From: DAOTWP01 sp034435675
Lineage (GTDB): Bacteria; Chloroflexota; Anaerolineae; Aggregatilineales; Phototrophicaceae
Direction: 5' to 3'
DNA length: 39,255 bases
Assembly: GCA_034435675.1 (NCBI GenBank)
Contig: DAOTWP010000212.1
Location: 1-39,255 of the forward strand
Part shown: in pieces, positions 7,356 to 14,646 of the stretch
How the letters are laid out: every line of letters begins with the position of its first letter
Numbering within the stretch: the stretch's first letter is position 1
Translations under genes and position numbers: made by a program
The notes under the pieces: model-generated
What the model was told of the DNA's origin: nothing
Database searches by the model: none
What the model saw: the letters and a program-made list of their open reading frames with translations, nothing else

Positions 7356-8699
7356 TCATGGTGCTGCGGTTGCCAGCGGCGCGGCAGGTGTCGGCGCGAT
7401 TGCCGTGCCGGTGGCGTTCATGTCCGCATAAGCCGCGCCAACCTGCACTTCTGCCGTCCAGCGCACAATCGAGACCCAGGTGCGCCCCGGATGCAGCGGG
7501 ATCGGCTCGCCGTTGGCATAGCGCAGTTCCAATGCCGACCCCATCTCGCGGTCACGCCGTTCCCAGTAGCCCTGAAAATACACGCCGTCGCGGAATACGA
7601 GCGCCGGATAGTAGCCGTCAGCTTCGTTCCACAGGGCAATTTCCAGCGATGCCGAACGGCTCTCCAGTTCAAACAGGTCGGGGCGCTCACGGTGTTCCGC
7701 CTGGATAATCACCAGGTTGTTGACCCAGATCTGCTGCCCTTCGGCGGCGTCCAGATGCGGCAGTCCGTCGGTCCAGCGCAGATAGCGCCCCTGTGCTGCG
7801 TCATACTGCCAGCGGACTTCGGTGCTCCACCAGGGGATCAAGACATCCAGCGCGGGCGCACCGCCGGGCGGCACGTCTGCGCCAAAGGCGAACCCACGCG
7901 CGCGTTCCGGGCGATTCACGCCCCGCCGGTCTGCTTTTGCCCACAGCACACTTGTATCCAGATACAGCGTGTGCTCAAACGCCACACCATCACGCGGGAA
8001 GCGGCAGAAACCGGCATCTTCACAGTTATCACCAAACTGGGGCGAAAAAATGTTGTAGCCCCAGGGGGTCAGTTCGCCGTTGAGCACAATGTTCATAATC
8101 GGTTCGCTGCTGCCGGAATAAGCCCACAGCGCGTTATACATCGGCGCGAGTTCCAGATCCACCAGCCGCCCGCTGCGCACCGGACCGACATGCGTCGGCG
8201 CGGCGCTGCGGAACAGGGCGGCAAAGCGTGTCACGCCGCCTTCGACTTCATATTCAAAGATCACGTCTGCCTGATTCAGCCCCGACTGCGGGCGCACCAC
8301 TGGCGGGTAATTGGAAATCTTGACCAGCAGGTTACGGCGGTTCTGCGCGGTTTCGTCCGGGTAGGGCAGCCCGGTCAGTGAGTTAATGCCGTCAGGATAG
8401 ACGCGCGGACCAATCGGGATGGGCGTGGGCGATGGCGTGACCGTGAACGTAGCGGTCGGCGACGGTGTCAGCGTGGGTGCTGCTGTCAGGGTCGCGGTGG
8501 CGCTGGGAATGCCCGGCGTATTGGTGGCAAAGACCACATCAGTCGGAACGGGCGTGTTGGTCGCAAAAACAACATCGGTGGGCGCAGGGGTATTGGTGGC
8601 AATCTGCTGCGCCGCCACGACCCCCGCACGACCCGCCCACGAAACAGCGCCCAGCGCAAGCGCAGCAACCACCAACACCGCAAACACAGATCGGCGCAT
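7356..8699 (-). CDS. Secreted DUF3048 (YerB-like) protein
   Basis: 447 residues. The start at 8699 (MRRSVFAVLVVAALALGAV) is chosen because it opens a clean signal peptide and has GAGG about 8 nt upstream, although the frame continues to 8921. After cleavage near VVAAQQ comes a linker with three near-identical copies of TNTPxPTDVVFA, then more Thr/Pro to ~95. The rest matches DUF3048: INSLTGLPYPDE, NRRNLLVKISNYPPVVRPQSGLNQADVIFEYEVEGGVTRFAALF, VGPVRSGRLVDLELAP, and the C-terminal half with WVNNLVIIQAEH and ELRYANGEPIPLHPGRTWV. The family (YerB of Bacillus) is exported and of unknown biochemical role, often suggested to act at the cell wall. No lipobox Cys was seen; the linker suggests wall-spanning display. 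It lies beside an L,D-transpeptidase. Confidence 0.9.
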   Translation of the reverse strand: MRRSVFAVLVVAALALGAVSWAGRAGVVAAQQIATNTPAPTDVVFATNTPVPTDVVFATNTPGIPSATATLTAAPTLTPSPTATFTVTPSPTPIPIGPRVYPDGINSLTGLPYPDETAQNRRNLLVKISNYPPVVRPQSGLNQADVIFEYEVEGGVTRFAALFRSAAPTHVGPVRSGRLVDLELAPMYNALWAYSGSSEPIMNIVLNGELTPWGYNIFSPQFGDNCEDAGFCRFPRDGVAFEHTLYLDTSVLWAKADRRGVNRPERARGFAFGADVPPGGAPALDVLIPWWSTEVRWQYDAAQGRYLRWTDGLPHLDAAEGQQIWVNNLVIIQAEHRERPDLFELESRSASLEIALWNEADGYYPALVFRDGVYFQGYWERRDREMGSALELRYANGEPIPLHPGRTWVSIVRWTAEVQVGAAYADMNATGTAIAPTPAAPLATAAP

Positions 8700-8902
8700 A
8701 CAAGTCCTCAGGAAACTAACGGCTTCAACCCGCCAGCCGGCAAATGCCAGCATTTTACCGCAGCAGTACACCGGCAGCCCAGTTGCAGCACAGCGGCGCA
8801 ACCGATGATTGGGCGACGCTTGCCCTGCGCAGCGGCACGTCCGGCACTCAAAGGGGCAGATTTTAATGCGCGTATCCGGTAAAGAACAGGTTGTGTTTTG
8901 GG

Positions 8903-9652
8903 CTACAACTCTGTCACCCACGCGGCGACATCTGCCATCAGCTTGTGTGCGGTCATGTCGAGATGAATTGGCGTCAGGCTGGCATAACCGTTCGCCAGCG
9001 CCCAGATATCGGTGCCTTCTTCATCAATAAACCCGGTGGGCGCGGGTCCGACAATGCGCATGCGGTTGTCGTCTACCGCCAGTTCATCACTGTAGATGCG
9101 CACCCCCTGCCGCGCCACGCGAATGCCTTTGACGGGTCCTGCGGGGATGTTGACGTTGAGAATGGTGAACGGCGGCAGCACCTTGCGCAGCGCTAGGCGC
9201 ACCACCCGGACGGCGATTGCTGCGGCAGATGCATAGGCGTCCGTTGTGCTGGCGTCGCGGTCATCCAGCGAAACCGCTACGGCGGGAATGCCGTGAATTG
9301 TCGCTTCCAGCGCGGCGGTAACGGTGCCGCTGTAGGTGATATCCTGCCCCATATTCGCGCCCCGGTTGATGCCCGAAACCACCAGGCGCGGGGGCCATTT
9401 AATTACCCCCAGCGCCGCCAGCGCGATACAGTCTGCCGGCGAGCCGCCCACCGACACTGCCGGGGTGTCGTCCGCCAGCCTCGTTTGCTCAACAAGCATG
9501 TCCTGGAACAAGGTCTTTTTGTGCCCACTGGCGCTCTGGTTGACTGCCGGAGCGATCACGCTGATTTCGCCAAGCTGGCGCATTGCCTGTGCCAGCGCCA
9601 GAATGCCGGGGGCGTGTACACCGTCGTCGTTAGTTACGACAAGATAAGTCAT
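8903..9652 (-). CDS. surE: 5'/3'-nucleotidase SurE
   Basis: 249 residues, normal length for SurE, a metal-dependent cytoplasmic phosphatase that dephosphorylates nucleoside monophosphates during stress and stationary phase. The metal-site residues are all present: Asp9 and Asp10 in TNDDG, Ser40 in NQSASGHK, and Asn96 in SGINRGANMG. Other signatures are GTPADC-like VGGSPADCI and YSGTVTAALEATIHGIPAVAVS. GAGGAT about 10 nt upstream supports the start at 9652. It reads toward the DUF3048 gene with a 203-bp gap holding no other gene, so the two may share transcripts or not. Identity is secure. Confidence 0.96.
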   Translation of the reverse strand: MTYLVVTNDDGVHAPGILALAQAMRQLGEISVIAPAVNQSASGHKKTLFQDMLVEQTRLADDTPAVSVGGSPADCIALAALGVIKWPPRLVVSGINRGANMGQDITYSGTVTAALEATIHGIPAVAVSLDDRDASTTDAYASAAAIAVRVVRLALRKVLPPFTILNVNIPAGPVKGIRVARQGVRIYSDELAVDDNRMRIVGPAPTGFIDEEGTDIWALANGYASLTPIHLDMTAHKLMADVAAWVTEL

Positions 9653-9819
9653 GGATGAGAATCCTCGAACCTGCGGTTTTGTTAAGGGATTGCCTGTTGA
9701 TTCAGGCGCACAACCTGCCGCACAATTCTAGTGACAATCCGCACAATTTAAATGCTCTGTAATCCTGCGATAATTTTTCTCAACACCATCCACAACAAAA
9801 AATCACTAAACTTATTGAG

Positions 9820-9863
9820 AAGTGTATATGTTTTTGCGAGGAGTTCTCGCTGAAGATACACTT
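9820..9863 (+). promoter_or_regulatory. Nested palindrome in the leader of the ParB-like gene
   Basis: Two inverted repeats share one centre. The outer is AAGTGTAT (9820-9827) with ATACACTT (9856-9863). The inner is GCGAG (9836-9840) with CTCGC (9846-9850). The structure ends 29 bp before the ATG at 9893. It could be an operator or a folded mRNA leader. The surrounding 9653-9892 is AT-rich, with a GATAAT -10-like box at 9769-9774 and no convincing -35. Confidence 0.5.
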
Positions 9864-9892
9864 GAGTGTCAAGCAGTACAGGGGGTTTCCCA

Positions 9893-10933
9893 ATGTCTGA
9901 CGATGTTGTCTTTCGATCCAATCTCCTTGAAGGAATCAGCGCTTTTCACGGGGCACGTTCGCGTGCCTTCTGGCAGGAGATGCTGGCTCACTTACGCGGA
10001 AAACCAGCGGAGCTGTTGAGCTTCGATGATATTAAGGCGCGGCTGCGGCTGCGCGAAGAGAGCTACAAAGGCTTGCAGGACATCGAACTGGATAAGATTG
10101 TCGGCAGTGTGGGGCGCTACCGCGAATTCACACGCGACTTTCTGCCGAAGAATAACAAGCTGCAAGAACGCTGGAGCCGCGTTTATGCGGTTGCCAACAG
10201 TATGGAAGGGCTGCCGCCGATTGAGGTCTACAAAGTCGGCGACGTGTACTTTGTGCGCGATGGCAACCACCGCGTGTCGGTGGCGCGTAAGCTGGGTGCA
10301 AAAACGATTCAGGCGCATGTGACCGAACTGCCATCGCCGGTGCCGCTGCACCAGGATATCTCACGTGAGGAACTGGACGATGCGGTTGCCTATGCCGACT
10401 TCCTGAACCTGTCCGGGTTGGGGATTTCGCGCCCGCATCACCAGACGTTGCAGCTTTCGGTGCCGTCGCGCTACGGCGAACTGTTGGGGCATATTCTGGT
10501 CCACAAGAGCATCCTGGAGCAGTCGCAGGGGGCTGACCTGGATGTTGAGGATGCCGCCGCGAACTGGTACGACTACGTTTATCGCCCGGCGGTGACGCTG
10601 ATCCGCAAGTATAAAGTGCTGGATCATATGCCGGGGCGCACCGAGGCAGACCTGTACCTGTGGCTGGTGGATCACCTGCGCGAACTGCGCGCCCAGTATG
10701 GCGACGAAGCGCCTTCGCGCAAGATCAGCGATGCGCTGGTGGACTTTCTCGCACAGCGGCGTATCCCGATCCCGATGGAACTGATGCATGAGGATGACCC
10801 ATCGGTGATTCTGACCCGCACGCAGATGATGCGTGCGCTGGAACTTGCCGACGAGGGGCAGGCGGTGCAAGCCGTGCAGGACGAACAACCAGCGGAGACT
10901 CCGCCGGGCAGCAGCCATCTTTACAGCGCGTAA
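9893..10933 (+). CDS. ParB/Srx-fold domain protein
   Basis: 346 residues. The start at 9893 follows AGGGGG at a good distance; a GTG at 9866 in the same frame is not preferred. Residues ~60-145 form a ParB N-terminal-like domain: LQDIELDKIVGSVGRYREF, then LPPIEVYKVGDVYFVRDGNHR. DGNHR (123-127), followed by VSVARKLGAKTIQAHV, is the nucleotide-binding motif equivalent to the DGxHR/GERR boxes of the ParB/sulfiredoxin superfamily. The C-terminal ~190 residues are helical and acidic, with no ParB HTH visible. Such stand-alone proteins are common in Chloroflexota and Actinobacteria (DUF4032-like), and their role is not established. ParB relatives bind CTP or ATP. It lacks a ParA neighbour, so chromosome partitioning is unlikely. 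The nested palindrome in its leader hints at self-regulation, which is inference. Confidence 0.8.
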   Translation: MSDDVVFRSNLLEGISAFHGARSRAFWQEMLAHLRGKPAELLSFDDIKARLRLREESYKGLQDIELDKIVGSVGRYREFTRDFLPKNNKLQERWSRVYAVANSMEGLPPIEVYKVGDVYFVRDGNHRVSVARKLGAKTIQAHVTELPSPVPLHQDISREELDDAVAYADFLNLSGLGISRPHHQTLQLSVPSRYGELLGHILVHKSILEQSQGADLDVEDAAANWYDYVYRPAVTLIRKYKVLDHMPGRTEADLYLWLVDHLRELRAQYGDEAPSRKISDALVDFLAQRRIPIPMELMHEDDPSVILTRTQMMRALELADEGQAVQAVQDEQPAETPPGSSHLYSA

Positions 10934-10965
10934 GCGTTGTCCCTGCGAAATGCAGCGATTCACCG

Positions 10966-11120
10966 TGCCGTGATTTACGCCGGGGACGCCCGATTGGGCG
11001 TCCCCTCACATCTGTCGTGCCCGCCGCAGCGCCAGTAATTATTCACTTTGCCGTGACTTACGCGGGCGGACGCCCGATTGGGCGTTCCCACACACCTGTC
11101 GTGGCCGCCGCAGCGCCACA
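10966..11120. repeat. Tandem hairpin repeat, two ~75-bp units, period 83 bp
   Basis: Units at about 10966-11036 and 11049-11120 share TGCCGTGA-TTACGC at the left, CGCCCGATTGGGCG at the centre, and CCGCCGCAGCGCCA at the right. Unit 1 forms a perfect 10-bp stem (GGGGACGCCC/GGGCGTCCCC, GATT loop, 10982-11005). Unit 2 has a shorter 7-8-bp stem with the same loop. They lie downstream of the ParB-like gene and before the hemolysin III gene and may help to end transcription. Confidence 0.75.
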
Positions 11121-11219
11121 ACCCAAACCGCATGGATAGCTGAGGAATTACCAGCGGCGCAGGGCACAGACTTATGCCTTTTCACCAACATTTCACGCAC
11201 ACGCAGACCCCTCTCACGG

Positions 11220-11225
11220 TATACT
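11220..11225 (+). promoter_or_regulatory. Possible -10 box of the hemolysin III family gene
   Basis: TATACT sits 45 bp before the ATG at 11271. No clear -35 was found at 16-18 bp. Confidence 0.3.
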
Positions 11226-11270
11226 GAAATCATCTGCGCAGTTCAATACTTCCAACAGGATTTGGCGATT

Positions 11271-11906
11271 ATGCTGCGGCACTTCCGCGAACCCGTGAAT
11301 GGGTTCTCTCATCTGGCAGGCGCAGTCCTGGGGCTGGTCGGTCTGGTCTGGCTGATCCACGCCGTACAGGGTGATGTGCCCAAACTGATTTCAGTGACCA
11401 TCTACGGCTTAAGCCTGGTGCTGCTGTATTCCTCCAGCGCGGCGCTGCACCTGATCTACGCCAGTCCACGCTGGCATCTGTGGCTGCGGCGCTTTGACCA
11501 TGCCGCGATTTACCTGCTGATTGCCGGGACGTACACGCCGATTGTCTACAACGTGCTCAGCGGCACGTGGCGCTGGGGCGTGTTGGGCATCGTCTGGGCG
11601 CTGGCGGTGTTTGGCGTCATCTGGAAATTGTTCTTTTTGCGCAAAGATGGCATTCTCTCGGTGCTGTTTTACGTCGGCATGGGCTGGGTCGGCATCATCA
11701 CCGTGCCGGTAGCGCTCAACCTGATGTCCCCGCTGGTGATCGCGCTGATTCTGGGCGGCGGCATCGCCTACAGTGTCGGCGCGGTGGTCTTTGCCCGCCA
11801 GCGTCCCAACCTGCATCCCCATTTCGGGCATCATGAACTATGGCACATGTTTTGCCTGCTGGGCAGCGTGCTGCATTTTGCCGCTATCTGGCTGATTGTG
11901 ACCTGA
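11271..11906 (+). CDS. Hemolysin III / PAQR family membrane protein
   Basis: 211 residues with seven hydrophobic helices, the usual size for bacterial HlyIII/YqfA proteins. The conserved metal-site motifs are present: SSAALHLIY (Ser and His) in helix 2, FDHAAIYLLIAGTYTP (Asp-His) at helix 3, and HHELWHMFCLLGSVLHF in helix 7 with the paired His. The family belongs with eukaryotic adiponectin receptors, zinc-dependent membrane hydrolases thought to act on ceramide-like or phospholipid amides. Bacterial members affect membrane-lipid homeostasis, and the hemolysin name reflects one historical assay. The ATG at 11271 is preferred over an in-frame TTG at 11262 because AGGA (11257-11260) is about 10 nt away. 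It appears to be its own transcription unit. Confidence 0.93.
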   Translation: MLRHFREPVNGFSHLAGAVLGLVGLVWLIHAVQGDVPKLISVTIYGLSLVLLYSSSAALHLIYASPRWHLWLRRFDHAAIYLLIAGTYTPIVYNVLSGTWRWGVLGIVWALAVFGVIWKLFFLRKDGILSVLFYVGMGWVGIITVPVALNLMSPLVIALILGGGIAYSVGAVVFARQRPNLHPHFGHHELWHMFCLLGSVLHFAAIWLIVT

Positions 11907-11977
11907 CCCGCGCCGGTAGCGCCTGCTGCGCGCGCACGCTACACTGATAGTCACTTCAACCTAACCGTCGCCCGGCT

Positions 11978-12047
11978 GGCACACAGGGCAGCGCTGCAAG
12001 CCTCTGCTTCTGGCAGGTGTGTTCGTGTCTGTGCGCCCTGTGCTGCC
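11978..12047 (+). promoter_or_regulatory. Long-range inverted repeat before the enoyl-CoA hydratase gene
   Basis: GGCACACAGGGC (11978-11989) pairs with GCCCTGTG-C-TGCC (12035-12047), a 12-bp stem with one bulged base enclosing 45 nt. It ends 24 bp before the ATG and would place the ribosome site just outside a stem. Regulation is inferred only. Confidence 0.35.
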
Positions 12048-12071
12048 GCCTTGCTTAACAGGAGCTGCTCG

Positions 12072-12863
12072 ATGACCGACCTGATTGTCACCCGTATTTT
12101 TGACCAGCATGCCGAAATTGTGCTCAACCGCCCGGACAAGCGCAACGCGATTAACGACGCGATGATGCAGGGTATCAGCGCCGCGCTGGACAGCGTCGAG
12201 AAACTGCCCAACATGCGCGCGATCCTCTTTCGCGGCGAAGGTCCCCATTTTTCTGCCGGCATTGACATCACCGGACTGCTGGACGCCAGCGCCCGCTTTG
12301 GCGAAGGCTGGCGGCAGAATCTGTTTCCGCTGACCGCCGCCTATCAGGAAGTGGCGAACAAACTGGAACGCTGCACTGTGCCGACGATCTGCCTGATGCA
12401 CGGCTTCTGCCTGGGTATGGGCTTTGAATTGGCGCTGGCGTGCGACCTGCGCATCGCGGCGGTGGGCGCGCGCATGGGACTGCCGGAGTCGCGCCTGGGG
12501 CTGATTCCTGACGTGGGCGGCACAGCACGGCTGACGCGGCTGGTTGGCATTGCCCGCGCCAAAGAGTACGTCATGACCGGCAAAGAGTTCGCGCTTGAAG
12601 ATGCCGAGCGCTGGGGCGTGGTTAATCATGTGGTCGCGGCGGAGGACTTGCAGCTCAAGGCGGAACAGCTTATCGCCGAACTGAGCGCCGCCGCGCCGCT
12701 GGCAGTGCGCTTTGCCAAGCTGACCATCAACGACATGACCGACATTCAGCAGTGGCTCAAGATTGAGGCATGGGCGCAGATGCACCTGATTCAGTCCGAG
12801 GATTTCATCAATGGCGCGCAGGCGATGATGCTCAAGCAGCAACCCGACTGGCAGGGGAAATAG
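12072..12863 (+). CDS. Enoyl-CoA hydratase/isomerase family protein
   Basis: 263 residues, the usual crotonase size. It adds water across the double bond of trans-2-enoyl-CoA in fatty-acid or amino-acid breakdown. The oxyanion-hole segments are HFSAGIDITGLL (60-71) and GFCLGMGFELA (111-121). Both catalytic Glu of true hydratases are present 20 residues apart, Glu119 (FELALACD) and Glu139 (LPESRLGLIPDVGGTARL), corresponding to Glu144 and Glu164 of rat mitochondrial crotonase. This argues for hydratase rather than isomerase chemistry. AGGAG lies 7 nt before the ATG at 12072; an in-frame TTG at 12051 is unlikely. The next gene follows after 65 bp on the same strand but is unrelated in function, so the physiological substrate cannot be inferred. 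Confidence 0.93.
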   Translation: MTDLIVTRIFDQHAEIVLNRPDKRNAINDAMMQGISAALDSVEKLPNMRAILFRGEGPHFSAGIDITGLLDASARFGEGWRQNLFPLTAAYQEVANKLERCTVPTICLMHGFCLGMGFELALACDLRIAAVGARMGLPESRLGLIPDVGGTARLTRLVGIARAKEYVMTGKEFALEDAERWGVVNHVVAAEDLQLKAEQLIAELSAAAPLAVRFAKLTINDMTDIQQWLKIEAWAQMHLIQSEDFINGAQAMMLKQQPDWQGK

Positions 12864-12928
12864 CCGCTGCTGCGCGGCTGCAAGTGCCACTAATCACACC
12901 CATGCAAAGAGGGCAAAGAGGGGAACCT

Positions 12929-14410
12929 ATGAAAAACAAGAATTTGCGGCGCTGGCGGTGGGCTTGCTGCTGCCTGCTGCCTGTTGTATTCCTATGGGCG
13001 ATAGGCGCAGGCGCACAGGCAGATGCCTCTGGCGCGCTGGTGGTGGTTGGGCAGGGGGGCAGCCTGTTCGCGCTGGCAGCGGATGGCAGCACACAGTCCC
13101 TGAGCGCCAATACCCCCGGTGGGGCGCTGATTAATCCTGCCAGCGGCGATGACCTGCTGCCCGCGCCGGATGGCAGCGCCATATTTTACCGCGATACGCC
13201 GCAGGGCTTCGAGCAGGCGTTCAGCGACGGCGTGTTCGGCAACATTGGCGAAGCGCCCGCCGACCTGTATCTGGTGGACCTGAACAGTGGCGCGATCATT
13301 ACAGTGGCAGATCACGCCGGGGTGGAGCGCTTTACCCGCGCTGCCGAATTGTGGGATCGCCCGTTTTATGGCATGGCATGGTCGCCGGACAGCCGCAGCG
13401 TGGTCTATTTTGAACGGCGTTGGGGCACTGACGCAGGCGGCAGGCTGCTGCTGTTTGACCTGACCACCCGCGAAACACGCCTGCTGTTCGACACGGCACA
13501 GGCGTTCGGCAGCGGCTGGGCGGTGGACTGGCTGGAAGCGGGCATTCTGCTGCGCGGCAGCGACATGCTGCTGCTTTCGCCCCAGGGAGACATCGCAGCG
13601 CGCACGTATCTCAATGAGGGGCTGTCGCTGGGCGGTGAACCGAGCCAGAATCCGGTCTGGTACGACGGGCGCGAATACATCACCTTCACGCTGCGGGGCG
13701 AACGCGCCAACAGCGGGGTGGTGCGCCTGTTCGATCCGCTGACCGGCACGTATCTGGCGGCGGAAGGCGTCATCGCCGGGGTGAGCGCAACCGCGCCGGA
13801 GACTTCGCTGCGACTGATGGGCGGCGGCAATGACAACCGTGCCTACGAGGTGCGCGCAGCAGACGGCACCGTGCTGTGGACACGCCCCACCGCAGCGCCG
13901 TTTCCTGATGATCTGGCGCTCGCGCCGGATGGACAGCAGTTCGCGCTGATTCTGCTGGCGGGCACAGCCGCCGGGGGCAACCCGGTGCTGTTGGGCAGCA
14001 GCGACGGCACAATCACGACACTGCCGGTAGCATTCTCGGTCAATGCACTCGACTGGGGCGCGCTGGCTTACCATGTGGTCGGGCTGGATGGCGGCAGCGC
14101 GGCGGCGGCTGATCCCGCACTGGAATTGATTTTTAGCGCGGAGGTCTGCGGCACAGGGGCACCCTCACCGCTGACTGCCGGGGGCAGCGGGCGCGTGCTG
14201 CCGGGCGACGCCAACCGCCTGCGCAGTGCCCCCGACCCCGACGCGCCGCAGATTGGCAGCATTCCGGCGGGCGCAGTTTTCCGTGTGCTGGCAGGGCAGC
14301 AGGGCGTCTGCCGGGGTGGTGTGCGCTGGGCGCAGGTGGAATACGACAGCGTGCAGGGCTGGACGGCAGAAAACGTGGGCACGACGGTGTTTGTCGAGGC
14401 AGCGGAATAG
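12929..14410 (+). CDS. Secreted beta-propeller protein with C-terminal SH3b domain
   Basis: 493 residues. An Arg/Lys-rich start and hydrophobic core (ACCCLLPVVFLWAIGAGAQA) form a signal peptide. Residues ~35-415 contain repeated TolB/WD40-like blades, for example FYGMAWSPDSRSVVYFERR, GRLLLFDLTTRETRLLFDT and DDLALAPDGQQFALILLAG, the usual sequence style of extracellular six-bladed propellers. Residues ~420-493 are a bacterial SH3 (type 3) domain: GRVLPGDANRLRSAPDP, IGSIPAGAVFRVLAG and WAQVEYDSVQGWTAENV. Such domains bind peptidoglycan or other surface polymers. GAGGGG about 8 nt before the ATG supports the start. Role: probably wall-associated sensing or scaffolding; no catalytic site seen. 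A 7-bp hairpin (14412-14418 with 14436-14442) follows the stop. Confidence 0.8.
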   Translation: MKNKNLRRWRWACCCLLPVVFLWAIGAGAQADASGALVVVGQGGSLFALAADGSTQSLSANTPGGALINPASGDDLLPAPDGSAIFYRDTPQGFEQAFSDGVFGNIGEAPADLYLVDLNSGAIITVADHAGVERFTRAAELWDRPFYGMAWSPDSRSVVYFERRWGTDAGGRLLLFDLTTRETRLLFDTAQAFGSGWAVDWLEAGILLRGSDMLLLSPQGDIAARTYLNEGLSLGGEPSQNPVWYDGREYITFTLRGERANSGVVRLFDPLTGTYLAAEGVIAGVSATAPETSLRLMGGGNDNRAYEVRAADGTVLWTRPTAAPFPDDLALAPDGQQFALILLAGTAAGGNPVLLGSSDGTITTLPVAFSVNALDWGALAYHVVGLDGGSAAAADPALELIFSAEVCGTGAPSPLTAGGSGRVLPGDANRLRSAPDPDAPQIGSIPAGAVFRVLAGQQGVCRGGVRWAQVEYDSVQGWTAENVGTTVFVEAAE

Positions 14411-14496
14411 CGCTGCCGGCTGCCAGCCCACCCGGCGGCAGCCACCCAGCACAGCAATCCACCTGGAGGATGAGCGTTTTTCATCCCCCGGAACGA

Positions 14497-14526
14497 TTGC
14501 TCTACTTCCTTTGCCGATCATAATAT
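14497..14526 (+). promoter_or_regulatory. Probable promoter of the decaheme cytochrome gene
   Basis: TTGCTC (14497-14502) precedes CATAAT (14519-14524, 16-bp spacer) or TAATAT (14521-14526, 18-bp spacer) in a locally AT-rich patch. A CTGCTT/AAGCAG hairpin (14536-14554) lies in the resulting leader of about 115 nt. Confidence 0.4.
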
Positions 14527-14646
14527 GCAACAGATCTGCTTAGCTCAAAAGCAGCGAAATTGTCGTGTCCTGCGCCTGCTGGCAGGGGTCAGGCGGTGGA
14601 CGGGCAAACAAGCAACATAGATGCCCATCTCGAAAGGAGATGTGTT

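Noticed and set aside
9893..10933. Chromosome-partitioning ParB
   Set aside because: The DGNHR box supports the fold, but there is no ParB HTH, no ParA neighbour and no canonical parS nearby.
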